A stretch of DNA of 64,000 nucleotides, taken from assembly GCA_963779225.1 (NCBI GenBank), contig CAVZWW010000003.1, forward strand, positions 372,001 through 436,000, read 5' to 3'. This document shows, in pieces, positions 8,213-16,358 of this stretch. The notes under the pieces were generated by a model. It was not told where the DNA came from. It was given only the letters and a program-made list of their open reading frames with translations, and did not search any database. The position numbers and the translations under genes are program-made. Numbering within the stretch: position 1 is the stretch's first letter; every line of letters begins with the position of its first letter. This stretch comes from CAVPCZ01 sp963779225 (GTDB lineage Bacteria; Bacteroidota; Ignavibacteria; UBA10030; UBA6906).

Positions 8213-10471
8213 ATGTTCAATCCTCTCAACAGCCTACGCACCTTCCTCCGCGCTCTCGGCCCTGTAGAACAGGCCCAGATGGTTGCCTCCACCGCGGTCG
8301 TCGTAACGATGGCGACCATTATCACCGCCATGGCTGCGACGGGACAGTCTCCACGATTCATGGACTTTATCAGTATTGTGACTGTAGGCATCATCGGTTT
8401 TACCAGCGTGTATTTTTCCCTGCTGAACAGCCGCAGGCTGGACGACCAACGCCGGCAGCTGCTCGCCCTCAACACCGTCGCCGAAGCGGTCAACCGGGTG
8501 ATGGAACTTGACGACGTTCTCCGGACAGCGCTGGGCAGAATTACCGATGTTCTGGACGCCCGATGGGGATGGATCTACCTCACCGAGGGGGATGGGCTGG
8601 TTCTCCGCTGCGTGGAGGGAACGAAGGTGGATTTCTTCTCCGCGTGCTCCGTCCATGGGACGGGACCGGAAGCCTGGCTTGAAGAACCCCGTTCGGCCCG
8701 GGGGGGCGCGCAGGGAGAGAATCATCGGATGGTGGCGCCGCTGGAAGAACCCGGTTTTCGATTCTGGACGTCGATGCCTTTGCGGACGAAGAACAGCACC
8801 GTGGGAGTTCTGATCATCGCCGGAGAATTCCCCGGCTTGTTCGGTCCAAAGCAGGTGGAGCTGATGGAAGCAATCGGGAACCAGATCAGTGTAGCAGTGC
8901 ATACCGCGCGCCTGTTTGAGCGCTTGCACCAATCGGAGCAGCAGTATGCCGACCTTTTTGAAAATGCCCCCGACCTGTACCTGAGCGTAGACCGCGAACA
9001 CGCGGTTATCAGCTGTAATCGTCATGGAGCAGACCTTCTCGGAGTGCCAAAGCACGACATCATCGGAAGGACATTCGCTTCACTGTTTCTTACGTCACGG
9101 CAAGAAGTGGTGAATGCGATGCTTGACCGTATGTTCGCTGATGGACGCGGGGTGAGTGATGTTGAAGAACAGATGGTGACCGCCCTGGGGAAGCCTTTTT
9201 CTGTCCTTCTGAATTCATCGCTCGTCATTGATGAGCACGGCCGCACCGTTACGGCCCGGATTGTTGCGCGGGACATTACCGAGCGGAAGCGCATGGAAGG
9301 GGCCCTGCTGCATGCCCAGAAGATCGACAGCATCGGAAACCTGGCCGGCGGCATTGCGCATGACTTCAACAACATTCTTGCGGCCATCCTGGGCTCGGCA
9401 TCCATCATGCGGCGACATCTGAGCGACAGAGCAAGACTCACCAAGTATGTTGAGATTATTGAATCCTCCGCACGGCGCGGATCGTCCCTGACCCGACAGC
9501 TTCTCACCTTTGCACGCAAAGCCGAGACCATCGCTTCTCCGGTCGACATCCACGCACTGATTCATGAAACCCTGGACCTGTATCAGCGGAGTGTCACCAA
9601 GGATATCGCCGTGCACACCAGTCTCACCGCAGCGCCGGTCACCGTCAACGGTGATGACGGACAGATCCAGCAGGCGTTGCTGAACCTCCTCCTGAATGCC
9701 CGGGATGCGATGCCGGAGCACGGCACCATCACCATCACCACCGGCATCATCCATGCCGACTCCTCAACCGTCAGCCGATTTTTGTCCGTTCGTCCCGGGC
9801 CGTTCGTTGAAATCCGCGTTGCAGATACCGGACGGGGAATCCCGCGCGCGGTGCAGGAACGGATCTTTGAACCTTTTTTCACGACCAAGGACAATGGCAC
9901 CGGTCTGGGTTTATCGGTTGTCTACGGTGTCATGCAGAACCACGGTGGCTTTGTCAACCTCGAAAGCGAGGAGGGTCGGGGCACCACATTCTCGCTCTTC
10001 TTTCCGCAGCACGCCGAATCCCTTCCCGGAGGGAAGCGCAAGCAGCGTTCGCACATACCGCGCGGGACCGAGCATATTCTTGTCGTGGATGATGAGCCTG
10101 CGGTTCTTGAGGTTGCCCGCGACATCCTAGCCCATCTTGGCTATACGATCTATGTGGCCAGCAATGGGCATGAGGGGGTGGAGTTCTATCGCACCCGCCG
10201 GGCAAGTATCGATCTGGTGCTGCTGGATGTGAACATGCCGGTCATGTCCGGCATTGAGGCCTTTGAGCAGCTCCGGTCCCTTGACCCCCGTGTGCGGATT
10301 ATCATTGTGACCGGTTACGGCAAGGGCGTCATCGAAGCGCCGCGGTTCTCCAGCGAAGTGAACGGGTTCGTGCAGAAGCCTTTCCTTCTGGAGACACTTG
10401 CAACAAAAGTGCGTAAAGTGCTTGACACGCCCACCTTCGGGCCTGATCCCATCCGGAAAGCTGACGCATGA
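8213..10471 (+). CDS. Membrane hybrid sensor histidine kinase (GAF-PAS-HisKA-HATPase-REC)
   Basis: A 752-residue hybrid two-component sensor. Two membrane helices (about 23-43 and 48-70) anchor it, with almost no periplasmic part, so sensing is probably cytoplasmic or in the membrane. A GAF-like domain spans about 85-230 and a PAS domain about 242-358, ending in DITERK. The H-box has His383 (IAHDFNN), the ATPase has DTGRGIP and GTGLGLS, and a C-terminal receiver (about 625-745) has acceptor Asp in LLDVNMP and the Lys in QKPF. No DNA-binding output is attached. Its stop overlaps the start of the RodZ-like gene (ATGA). The signal is unknown. Confidence 0.92.
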   Translation: MFNPLNSLRTFLRALGPVEQAQMVASTAVVVTMATIITAMAATGQSPRFMDFISIVTVGIIGFTSVYFSLLNSRRLDDQRRQLLALNTVAEAVNRVMELDDVLRTALGRITDVLDARWGWIYLTEGDGLVLRCVEGTKVDFFSACSVHGTGPEAWLEEPRSARGGAQGENHRMVAPLEEPGFRFWTSMPLRTKNSTVGVLIIAGEFPGLFGPKQVELMEAIGNQISVAVHTARLFERLHQSEQQYADLFENAPDLYLSVDREHAVISCNRHGADLLGVPKHDIIGRTFASLFLTSRQEVVNAMLDRMFADGRGVSDVEEQMVTALGKPFSVLLNSSLVIDEHGRTVTARIVARDITERKRMEGALLHAQKIDSIGNLAGGIAHDFNNILAAILGSASIMRRHLSDRARLTKYVEIIESSARRGSSLTRQLLTFARKAETIASPVDIHALIHETLDLYQRSVTKDIAVHTSLTAAPVTVNGDDGQIQQALLNLLLNARDAMPEHGTITITTGIIHADSSTVSRFLSVRPGPFVEIRVADTGRGIPRAVQERIFEPFFTTKDNGTGLGLSVVYGVMQNHGGFVNLESEEGRGTTFSLFFPQHAESLPGGKRKQRSHIPRGTEHILVVDDEPAVLEVARDILAHLGYTIYVASNGHEGVEFYRTRRASIDLVLLDVNMPVMSGIEAFEQLRSLDPRVRIIIVTGYGKGVIEAPRFSSEVNGFVQKPFLLETLATKVRKVLDTPTFGPDPIRKADA

Positions 10472-11262
10472 CAAACCTGTTCACCGAATTGCGCGCCGCG
10501 CGAGAAGCACAGGGGATTTCCCTGGAAGAAATCGCGCAGAAGACGATGATCAGCATCGATGTCCTTCGTGCTCTGGAAGCGGGCAACACTTCCGGCTTCC
10601 CGGCCGCATACGTGCGTGCGTTTCTTCGCGAATACGCAGAGCGTATCGGTCTGGATCCGCACGCGTTGGTGCAACGGTACACCTCGGCGGACGGGAGTCC
10701 GCCTCCCCCTGCGGCGCCGGTACGGGAAGAACCCCCGGTGACCGAACCGGCAACGCCACAAAACCTTGTGGTGCCCTGGTGGAAGCATCGCGCCCTGCGG
10801 GCCGCGCTGGTTACCCTTGCCGCAATTCTGGTGATCCTGGCCATCTCGTACCTTGACAACATCTCCGCTCCTCCCAGAGTACAGGAGCTTCCCTTTGAGA
10901 CGAGTGTACGCGAGAATGAACGCCGGCTGACACCCGGTGACCCCGTGGTCGCGGAACGCCGTGTGAGGTCGGAAAGCCCGAAGGACAGTCTGGTCTTGAA
11001 AGCCCTGACCACGGATTCCGTGTGGGTGGAGGTGGTCGTGGACGGGCTCCCCCCCGCCGACTATCTGTTTCCCCCGAATGCTTCGAGACAGTGGAAGGCA
11101 AGGGATCGTTTTCTCCTCACGCTTGGCAATGCGGGAGGCATCCGGTTTCGTCTGAATGCCCGCGACCTCGGCACGCTGGGCAAACCGGGCAGCGTTGTCC
11201 GCAATGTCGAGCTCACGCATCAGACCCTCACATCTCCGCCTGCAACGGGGCCAACGCCATGA
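10468..11262 (+). CDS. rodZ: RodZ-like protein: HTH, transmembrane helix, DUF4115
   Basis: A 264-residue bitopic protein. A cytoplasmic helix-turn-helix of the Xre/RodZ kind lies at about 1-70 (LRAAREAQGISLEEIAQKT). A Pro-rich linker follows, then one membrane helix at about 107-128 and a periplasmic DUF4115 domain (about 175-255). RodZ links MreB filaments to the elongation machinery in rod-shaped cells. The ATG overlaps the kinase stop and its own stop overlaps the ligA start, so all three are translationally coupled. No mreB is in the window, so the cytoskeletal role rests on domain layout. Confidence 0.82.
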   Translation: MTNLFTELRAAREAQGISLEEIAQKTMISIDVLRALEAGNTSGFPAAYVRAFLREYAERIGLDPHALVQRYTSADGSPPPPAAPVREEPPVTEPATPQNLVVPWWKHRALRAALVTLAAILVILAISYLDNISAPPRVQELPFETSVRENERRLTPGDPVVAERRVRSESPKDSLVLKALTTDSVWVEVVVDGLPPADYLFPPNASRQWKARDRFLLTLGNAGGIRFRLNARDLGTLGKPGSVVRNVELTHQTLTSPPATGPTP

Positions 11263-13268
11263 GCCGGGTCCCTGCTGCAGCGGCAAAGCGCGCGGAGCGG
11301 CTGCGGCGGGAGCTGCGTGAACACGACTACCGCTACTACGTCCTCGCCGAACCGACAGTAACTGACGGGGAATACGACCGGCTGTTGCGCGAACTGCAGA
11401 ATCTGGAAGTGGAGTATCCGGAGCTGCGTACGCCGGATTCTCCGACACAGCGGGTCGGGGGAATTCCGACGAAGGAATTCGCGACCGTCGCGCATGATCC
11501 ACCCATGCTCAGTCTCGCCAATTCCTATTCTGAGGAGGAAATCCGCGATTTTGACCGTCGCGTACGTGAGCTGCTCGGCAAGGCCCCGATCGAGTATGTT
11601 GCGGAGTTAAAGATTGACGGCGTGGCTGTGACGCTCAAGTACAGGGACGGGTTGTTTGTTCAGGGGGCAACCCGGGGTGACGGGACACAGGGAGATGATA
11701 TCACCAACAATCTCCGCACGGTCCGTCAGATCCCTCTCCGCCTGCGTACCGTCGTGCGGACACATCAGGATATTGAAGTCCGGGGAGAGGCGTATATGGC
11801 ACGCGATGCTTTTGTGAAAATGAATGAACAGCGGGCGCGCAACAACGAAAAGTTGTTCATCAATCCGCGCAATGCCACAGCCGGGACGCTGAAGTTACAG
11901 GATCCGAAGGTTGTGGGGGAACGGCCGATCAGCCTTTTCACGTACACGCTCTTTGCGCCGCAGGCACGTCTCGCCTCACACGCACAGACGTTGTCCCTGC
12001 TGACCGAACTCGGGTTTCCCGTGAATCCCCATTACCGGCGCTGTGCCGGCATTGATGACGTCGTCAACTACTGGAAGGAGTGGGAAGAGAATCGGGACAC
12101 GCTGCCGTACGACATTGACGGCGTTGTGGTGAAGGTGGACGCGCTCGCACAGCAGGCGGAACTCGGAACGATCGCCAGGAGTCCACGCTGGGCCATCGCC
12201 TTCAAATTTACCTCACGCGCCGCGGAAACGGTTCTGAAAGGCATCAGTCTGCAGGTGGGACGCACCGGCGCGGTGACACCCGTCGCCGAATTAACCCCGG
12301 TGTTTGTCGGGGGAAGCACGGTTTCCCGTGCCACGCTCCACAATGTGGACTATATTGCAGATCTCGACCTGCGCATCGGGGATACGGTTGTGGTCGAAAA
12401 GGGGGGGGATGTCATCCCCAAGGTTACGGGCGTGATTTCCGCAAGACGGCCGGAGGGAGCAGAACCATTTTCGATGCCTTCCACGTGCCCCGTATGCGGA
12501 TCCGGAATCTATCGATCCGCGGAAGAATCGAACCACTACTGCGAAAACGCAGACTGTCCGGCACAGATCCGCGGACGGATCGAACACTTCGCCGCACGCG
12601 GGGCAATGGATATCGAGGGACTGGGATCGGCGGCTGTGGAGCAGCTGGTGGATCTGGGATTCCTCCACAATGTTGCCGATGTGTACATGCTTGCCGCACA
12701 GAGGGAACAGCTCGTCGCATTGGACAGGTGGGGCGAGAAGAGCACCGCGAATCTCCTCGCCGCTATCGAGAAGAGCAAGCAACAGCCGTTCTCCCGTGTG
12801 TTGTTTGCTCTGGGGATACGTCATGTGGGCGCCGGCGTGGCACGCACCATTGCGGAGCATTTCCCTTCCGCCGATCTTCTGCAGACTGCTGATGAAGAAA
12901 CACTGCAGACAGTTCCCGCGATCGGTCCGACCATAGCCGCGAGTATCGTTCATTTTTTCCGGGAAAAACACAACCGGAAGATACTACGACGGCTGGTGGC
13001 TGCCGGCGTGCAACTCCGGAGTATCGTCAGCACCGGAAGGGGAGTCCTGTCCGGAAAGACGTTTGTGCTGACGGGCACGCTCCCCACCTATTCACGCGGG
13101 GAAATCCGCGAACTGATCGAACGTCATGGAGGAACGGTGGTCTCGTCCGTCAGCAAGAATGTTCATTATGTCGTTGTCGGCACCGACGCAGGATCGAAAC
13201 TCACCCGCGCGCGTGCGCTCAGCATTCCCACGCTTTCTGAAGCCGAACTCCTGTCGATGATCGGATAA
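11259..13268 (+). CDS. ligA: NAD-dependent DNA ligase LigA
   Basis: A full-length 669-residue NAD+-dependent ligase sealing nicks in replication and repair. An N-terminal NAD-binding Ia domain (HDYRYYVLAEPTVTDGEYD) leads to the nucleotidyl Lys118 in AELKIDG. The OB fold is followed by a Cys4 zinc finger (CPVCGS and YCENADC), HhH motifs and a C-terminal BRCT domain (from about 590, LSGKTFVLTGTLPTYSR). The ATG at 11259 overlaps the RodZ-like stop as ATGA; the longer frame from 11022 would run through the RodZ-like gene and is rejected. Confidence 0.96.
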   Translation: MSRVPAAAAKRAERLRRELREHDYRYYVLAEPTVTDGEYDRLLRELQNLEVEYPELRTPDSPTQRVGGIPTKEFATVAHDPPMLSLANSYSEEEIRDFDRRVRELLGKAPIEYVAELKIDGVAVTLKYRDGLFVQGATRGDGTQGDDITNNLRTVRQIPLRLRTVVRTHQDIEVRGEAYMARDAFVKMNEQRARNNEKLFINPRNATAGTLKLQDPKVVGERPISLFTYTLFAPQARLASHAQTLSLLTELGFPVNPHYRRCAGIDDVVNYWKEWEENRDTLPYDIDGVVVKVDALAQQAELGTIARSPRWAIAFKFTSRAAETVLKGISLQVGRTGAVTPVAELTPVFVGGSTVSRATLHNVDYIADLDLRIGDTVVVEKGGDVIPKVTGVISARRPEGAEPFSMPSTCPVCGSGIYRSAEESNHYCENADCPAQIRGRIEHFAARGAMDIEGLGSAAVEQLVDLGFLHNVADVYMLAAQREQLVALDRWGEKSTANLLAAIEKSKQQPFSRVLFALGIRHVGAGVARTIAEHFPSADLLQTADEETLQTVPAIGPTIAASIVHFFREKHNRKILRRLVAAGVQLRSIVSTGRGVLSGKTFVLTGTLPTYSRGEIRELIERHGGTVVSSVSKNVHYVVVGTDAGSKLTRARALSIPTLSEAELLSMIG

Positions 13269-13274
13269 CATTCC

Positions 13275-13826
13275 ATGCTTGAATCGTTGGGTCGTTCTCT
13301 CGGTCTGTACCTTTCCCGGTTCCGGTTCAGGAACAACCGTGATGGCGTCATCTCCTTTGCCGGCATCAGCGCGGGCAACCATGCCCTCCTGATTCTCCCG
13401 CTGACCCCATCGGCAGTATCCCCTGCGCCCGTCATCGATCTGTTGTTGAAGCACTTCCCTGACAATCACATCACCATCGTCACGGATGAGCATGACAGCG
13501 CCGTGGGTGCGCTGCTGCCGCGCAGCGAGATTCTCCGACTGAGCACCGCGAACATTTCGCGGTTCTTCCTTCCGGCGTCGGACATCACGCGTGCGGTGAA
13601 AGCACGACGGTATGATATGGCCATTGATCTCAATCTTGACTTCCTGCTCCCGTCAGCCTATATTTGTAAGGCGAGCAATGCACGGGTCCGTCTCGGGTTT
13701 GCCCGGACCGGTGCGGAGGCCTTCTTCAATTTCTTGATGCAACCGGACAGCACGCGGGGAGCCGCGCACCTGTATGAACGGTTTGCCGCTGTCGTCCAGA
13801 TGTTTACAGGGAGTGTCAGACCATGA
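13275..13826 (+). CDS. Short protein resembling the N-terminal half of GT9 heptosyltransferases
   Basis: A 183-residue protein. Rossmann-like alternation (LLILPLTPSAVSPAPVIDLL, HITIVTDEHD, YDMAIDLNLDFLLPSAYIC, ARVRLGFAR) resembles the acceptor half of family 9 glycosyltransferases. The C-terminal half that binds the nucleotide sugar is missing; the gene ends by overlapping the STAS gene (ATGA), and no continuation appears in other frames. It may be an inactive relic or a scaffold. No membrane helix or signal peptide is seen. The GT9 link is a weak fold-level resemblance. Confidence 0.55.
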   Translation: MLESLGRSLGLYLSRFRFRNNRDGVISFAGISAGNHALLILPLTPSAVSPAPVIDLLLKHFPDNHITIVTDEHDSAVGALLPRSEILRLSTANISRFFLPASDITRAVKARRYDMAIDLNLDFLLPSAYICKASNARVRLGFARTGAEAFFNFLMQPDSTRGAAHLYERFAAVVQMFTGSVRP

Positions 13827-14155
13827 AATTCGACGTACAGAATGACGGGTCCTCGGTGACCCTCACACTGAAGGAAAAGAAACTTGACTCGGCAATTGCG
13901 GGCGAGCTCAAAGGAGAGTTTCTGATCCTGTGCAAACCCAAAGTGCAGAAGCTTATCCTGGATTTGCGGGAGGTGGAATTCTGTGACAGCAGCGGGTTGA
14001 GTGCGCTATTGATCGCCGAGCGGAAGATGAAGGAACACGGCGGTGTTGTGCGGCTGGCGAATGCACACAACAAGGTGATCAGCCTGCTCAGAATATCGAT
14101 GCTTGACCGGTTGTTTGAGATCGCCGAGGCACCGGCCAAAAAAGGAAAAGGATAG
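13823..14155 (+). CDS. STAS-domain anti-sigma factor antagonist-like protein
   Basis: A 110-residue single STAS domain of the SpoIIAA/RsbV kind. The phosphorylatable serine lies in the conserved FCDSSGLSALL turn. These proteins bind anti-sigma kinases or other partners depending on serine phosphorylation. No RsbW-like kinase or PP2C phosphatase is nearby, so the partner is elsewhere or different. It is the last gene of the unit starting with the hybrid histidine kinase and faces pyk tail to tail across 9 nt. Confidence 0.88.
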   Translation: MKFDVQNDGSSVTLTLKEKKLDSAIAGELKGEFLILCKPKVQKLILDLREVEFCDSSGLSALLIAERKMKEHGGVVRLANAHNKVISLLRISMLDRLFEIAEAPAKKGKG

Positions 14156-14164
14156 CCGGCGCGG

Positions 14165-15604
14165 TCACATCTCCATCTGTTCCACTTTGATCAGGTTTGT
14201 ACCGCCACCCTTGAAGAGCGGAAGTCCGGCCAGCAACACAAACGTCTCCCCGGCACGCAATAATCCCTCATTGAGAAGACGCTGTTGCACCGCCCGGAGG
14301 ATTCCGTCGGAATCCTCCGGATGGCTTTCCAGGGCTATCCCGCGCACCCCCCAGACAAGATTCAAAGCACGCAGGGTGGGCATACTGTTCGTTACGGCGA
14401 TGATAGGCATCCGCGGCCGGTATTTCGATACCACGCGTGCGGTCCGACCGGTATGTGTCACCGCAACGATGGCTTTCGCACGCATCTGCTCGGCCAGGAG
14501 ACAGGCCGCACGGCCCAGTGCATCCTGTTGCTCGCCGAGCATACTCCCGCCCGGTTCCGTTACCGGCCGTCGTACCGGTTCGCCCGTCTCCACGGACGTG
14601 ATGATGCGGTTCATGATCCCCACGGCTTCCAGCGGGTACGCACCAACAGACGTCTCTCCGCTCAGCATCACCGCATCGCATCCGTCGATCACCGCATTGG
14701 CGACATCGCTGGCCTCGGCCCGGGTCGGCGTTGAGTGACTGATCATGGATTCCAGCATTTGAGTCGCAACGATCACCGGCTTGCCTGCAGCGTTACATTT
14801 CCGGATAATCATCTTCTGCAGTAAAGGCACCTCTTCGGGCGGAAGTTCCACTCCGAGATCCCCCCGCGCCACCATAATGCCGTCAGCCTCCTCAATAATT
14901 GCGTCCAGGTTGGCAATGGCCTGGGGCTTTTCGATCTTGGCGATAACAGGGACGCGTCTTCCGTCTCCTTTCGCACTGATCCTTCGGCGCAGAGTACGCA
15001 CATCCTCCGCCGCGCGTACAAACGACAGGGCGATGTAATCAACGCCGTTCGCAATCCCGAAGAGCGCGTCATCGAGATCCTTCTCTGTCACCGACGGTGC
15101 ACTGACGGCGACTCCAGGAAGGTTGATCCCTTTGCGAGGCGTCAGGGGTCCGCCGGTTATGACTTCACAGCGGACGTCCGCCCCTTCCACTCTGACGACA
15201 CGCAGACGCAATTTGCCGTCGTCCAGAAGAATCGCGTCACCCGGCCGTATGTCGTGGGGAAGCTCCTGGTACGTGGTGGACACGCGTCCGGGTCCCCCGA
15301 TGATTTGTTCGGTGGTAATCACGAACGGGCTGCCGGGAAGAAGGTCGATGGCAGGGACGGCGAGATCGCCGATTCTGATCTTCGGGCCCTGAAGGTCCTG
15401 AAGGATGCACACCGGCACATTGGTGCTGCGGGCGGCTTCCCGCACGTGCGCGAGTACCTGTGCGTGCACATCGTGTGTACCGTGTGAGAAGTTGAGCCGC
15501 GCCACATCCATTCCGGTGTGAATCATCTTCACGATGGTCGGGACCTCCTGTGAAGCCGGTCCCAGTGTACACACAATGCGTGTTCTGGCCTCCGGTAGAA
15601 TCAT
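14165..15604 (-). CDS. pyk: Pyruvate kinase
   Basis: A full-length 479-residue pyruvate kinase making ATP and pyruvate from phosphoenolpyruvate and ADP, the last step of glycolysis. Seen are the N-terminal RTRIVCTLGPAS, the substrate and metal site (AKIEKPQAIANLD, MVARGDLGVELP) and the ATQMLESMI helix, plus the C-terminal allosteric domain. No fused PEP-utiliser domain is attached. Its start overlaps the sirtuin stop by 4 nt, so the acylase, sirtuin and pyk genes form one unit. Confidence 0.96.
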   Translation of the reverse strand: MILPEARTRIVCTLGPASQEVPTIVKMIHTGMDVARLNFSHGTHDVHAQVLAHVREAARSTNVPVCILQDLQGPKIRIGDLAVPAIDLLPGSPFVITTEQIIGGPGRVSTTYQELPHDIRPGDAILLDDGKLRLRVVRVEGADVRCEVITGGPLTPRKGINLPGVAVSAPSVTEKDLDDALFGIANGVDYIALSFVRAAEDVRTLRRRISAKGDGRRVPVIAKIEKPQAIANLDAIIEEADGIMVARGDLGVELPPEEVPLLQKMIIRKCNAAGKPVIVATQMLESMISHSTPTRAEASDVANAVIDGCDAVMLSGETSVGAYPLEAVGIMNRIITSVETGEPVRRPVTEPGGSMLGEQQDALGRAACLLAEQMRAKAIVAVTHTGRTARVVSKYRPRMPIIAVTNSMPTLRALNLVWGVRGIALESHPEDSDGILRAVQQRLLNEGLLRAGETFVLLAGLPLFKGGGTNLIKVEQMEM

Positions 15605-16356
15605 CTGAGTGCTCTCCGTTCGTGTTCAGCACATGTGTATATCACCGGCAGGATGTCACCTGCCGTACCCTGCAAAAATTCGTCGGCACGTCCGGTCAGC
15701 GGTGTCGGCTCCGGGTTGATTTCCACCAGATATGCCCCCTGCATCTTCGCCATAAGCGGCAGGGATGCCGCAGGATAGACAACCGACGAGGTACCTATCG
15801 AGAAGAACAGATCCGCGGACCGGGCTGCGCGCACCGCCCGCTCCCACTCTTCCTCCGGCAGCATTTCCCCGAACCAGATCACATCGGGTCGGATTGTGCC
15901 TCCACAGGCATCGCAGAGCGGCACTCCCGCGGTTGCAAGGACAGCCTCGTTGACGTACGTCGTGCCACACTTCATGCAATAGTTGCGTTCGATGTTGCCG
16001 TGGAGTTCATGGACAGTGGAACTTCCGGCACGGCGATGCAGGTTGTCGATGTTCTGTGTGATGACGGTAAGACGCGGGAAGAGATGTTCCATGGAGACCA
16101 GTGCCCGGTGCCCGGCATTGGGCTCCACTTCGGCAATCACTTTCTTTCTATGGGCATACCATTGCCAGACCAGGTCGGGGTTTTTGATGAATCCGGCCAT
16201 GCTGGCGAGTTCTTCCGGACGCATTTTCGCCCAGATGCCGTCGCCTCCCCGGAAGGTGGGCACGCCGCTTTCGGCGGAGATGCCCGCCCCCGTGAAGGCC
16301 ACCACCGACTCTGCCCTCTTCAGAAGAAGGGTCAGTCGTTCCGAAAGCCGGACCAT
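15601..16356 (-). CDS. cobB: Sir2-family NAD-dependent protein deacylase (CobB-type)
   Basis: A 251-residue sirtuin that removes acyl groups from lysines using NAD+. Motifs: GAGISAESGVPTFRG, TQNIDNLHRRAG, the catalytic His in ELHGN, and two zinc CxxC pairs (YCMKC, LCDAC). Tyr67 and Arg70 (WYAHR) form the Y-x-x-R pair that in class III enzymes such as CobB and SIRT5 recognises succinyl or malonyl lysine. It is located between an S45 acylase and pyruvate kinase, overlapping pyk. Confidence 0.92.
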   Translation of the reverse strand: MVRLSERLTLLLKRAESVVAFTGAGISAESGVPTFRGGDGIWAKMRPEELASMAGFIKNPDLVWQWYAHRKKVIAEVEPNAGHRALVSMEHLFPRLTVITQNIDNLHRRAGSSTVHELHGNIERNYCMKCGTTYVNEAVLATAGVPLCDACGGTIRPDVIWFGEMLPEEEWERAVRAARSADLFFSIGTSSVVYPAASLPLMAKMQGAYLVEINPEPTPLTGRADEFLQGTAGDILPVIYTCAEHERRALR

Positions 16357-16358
16357 TC

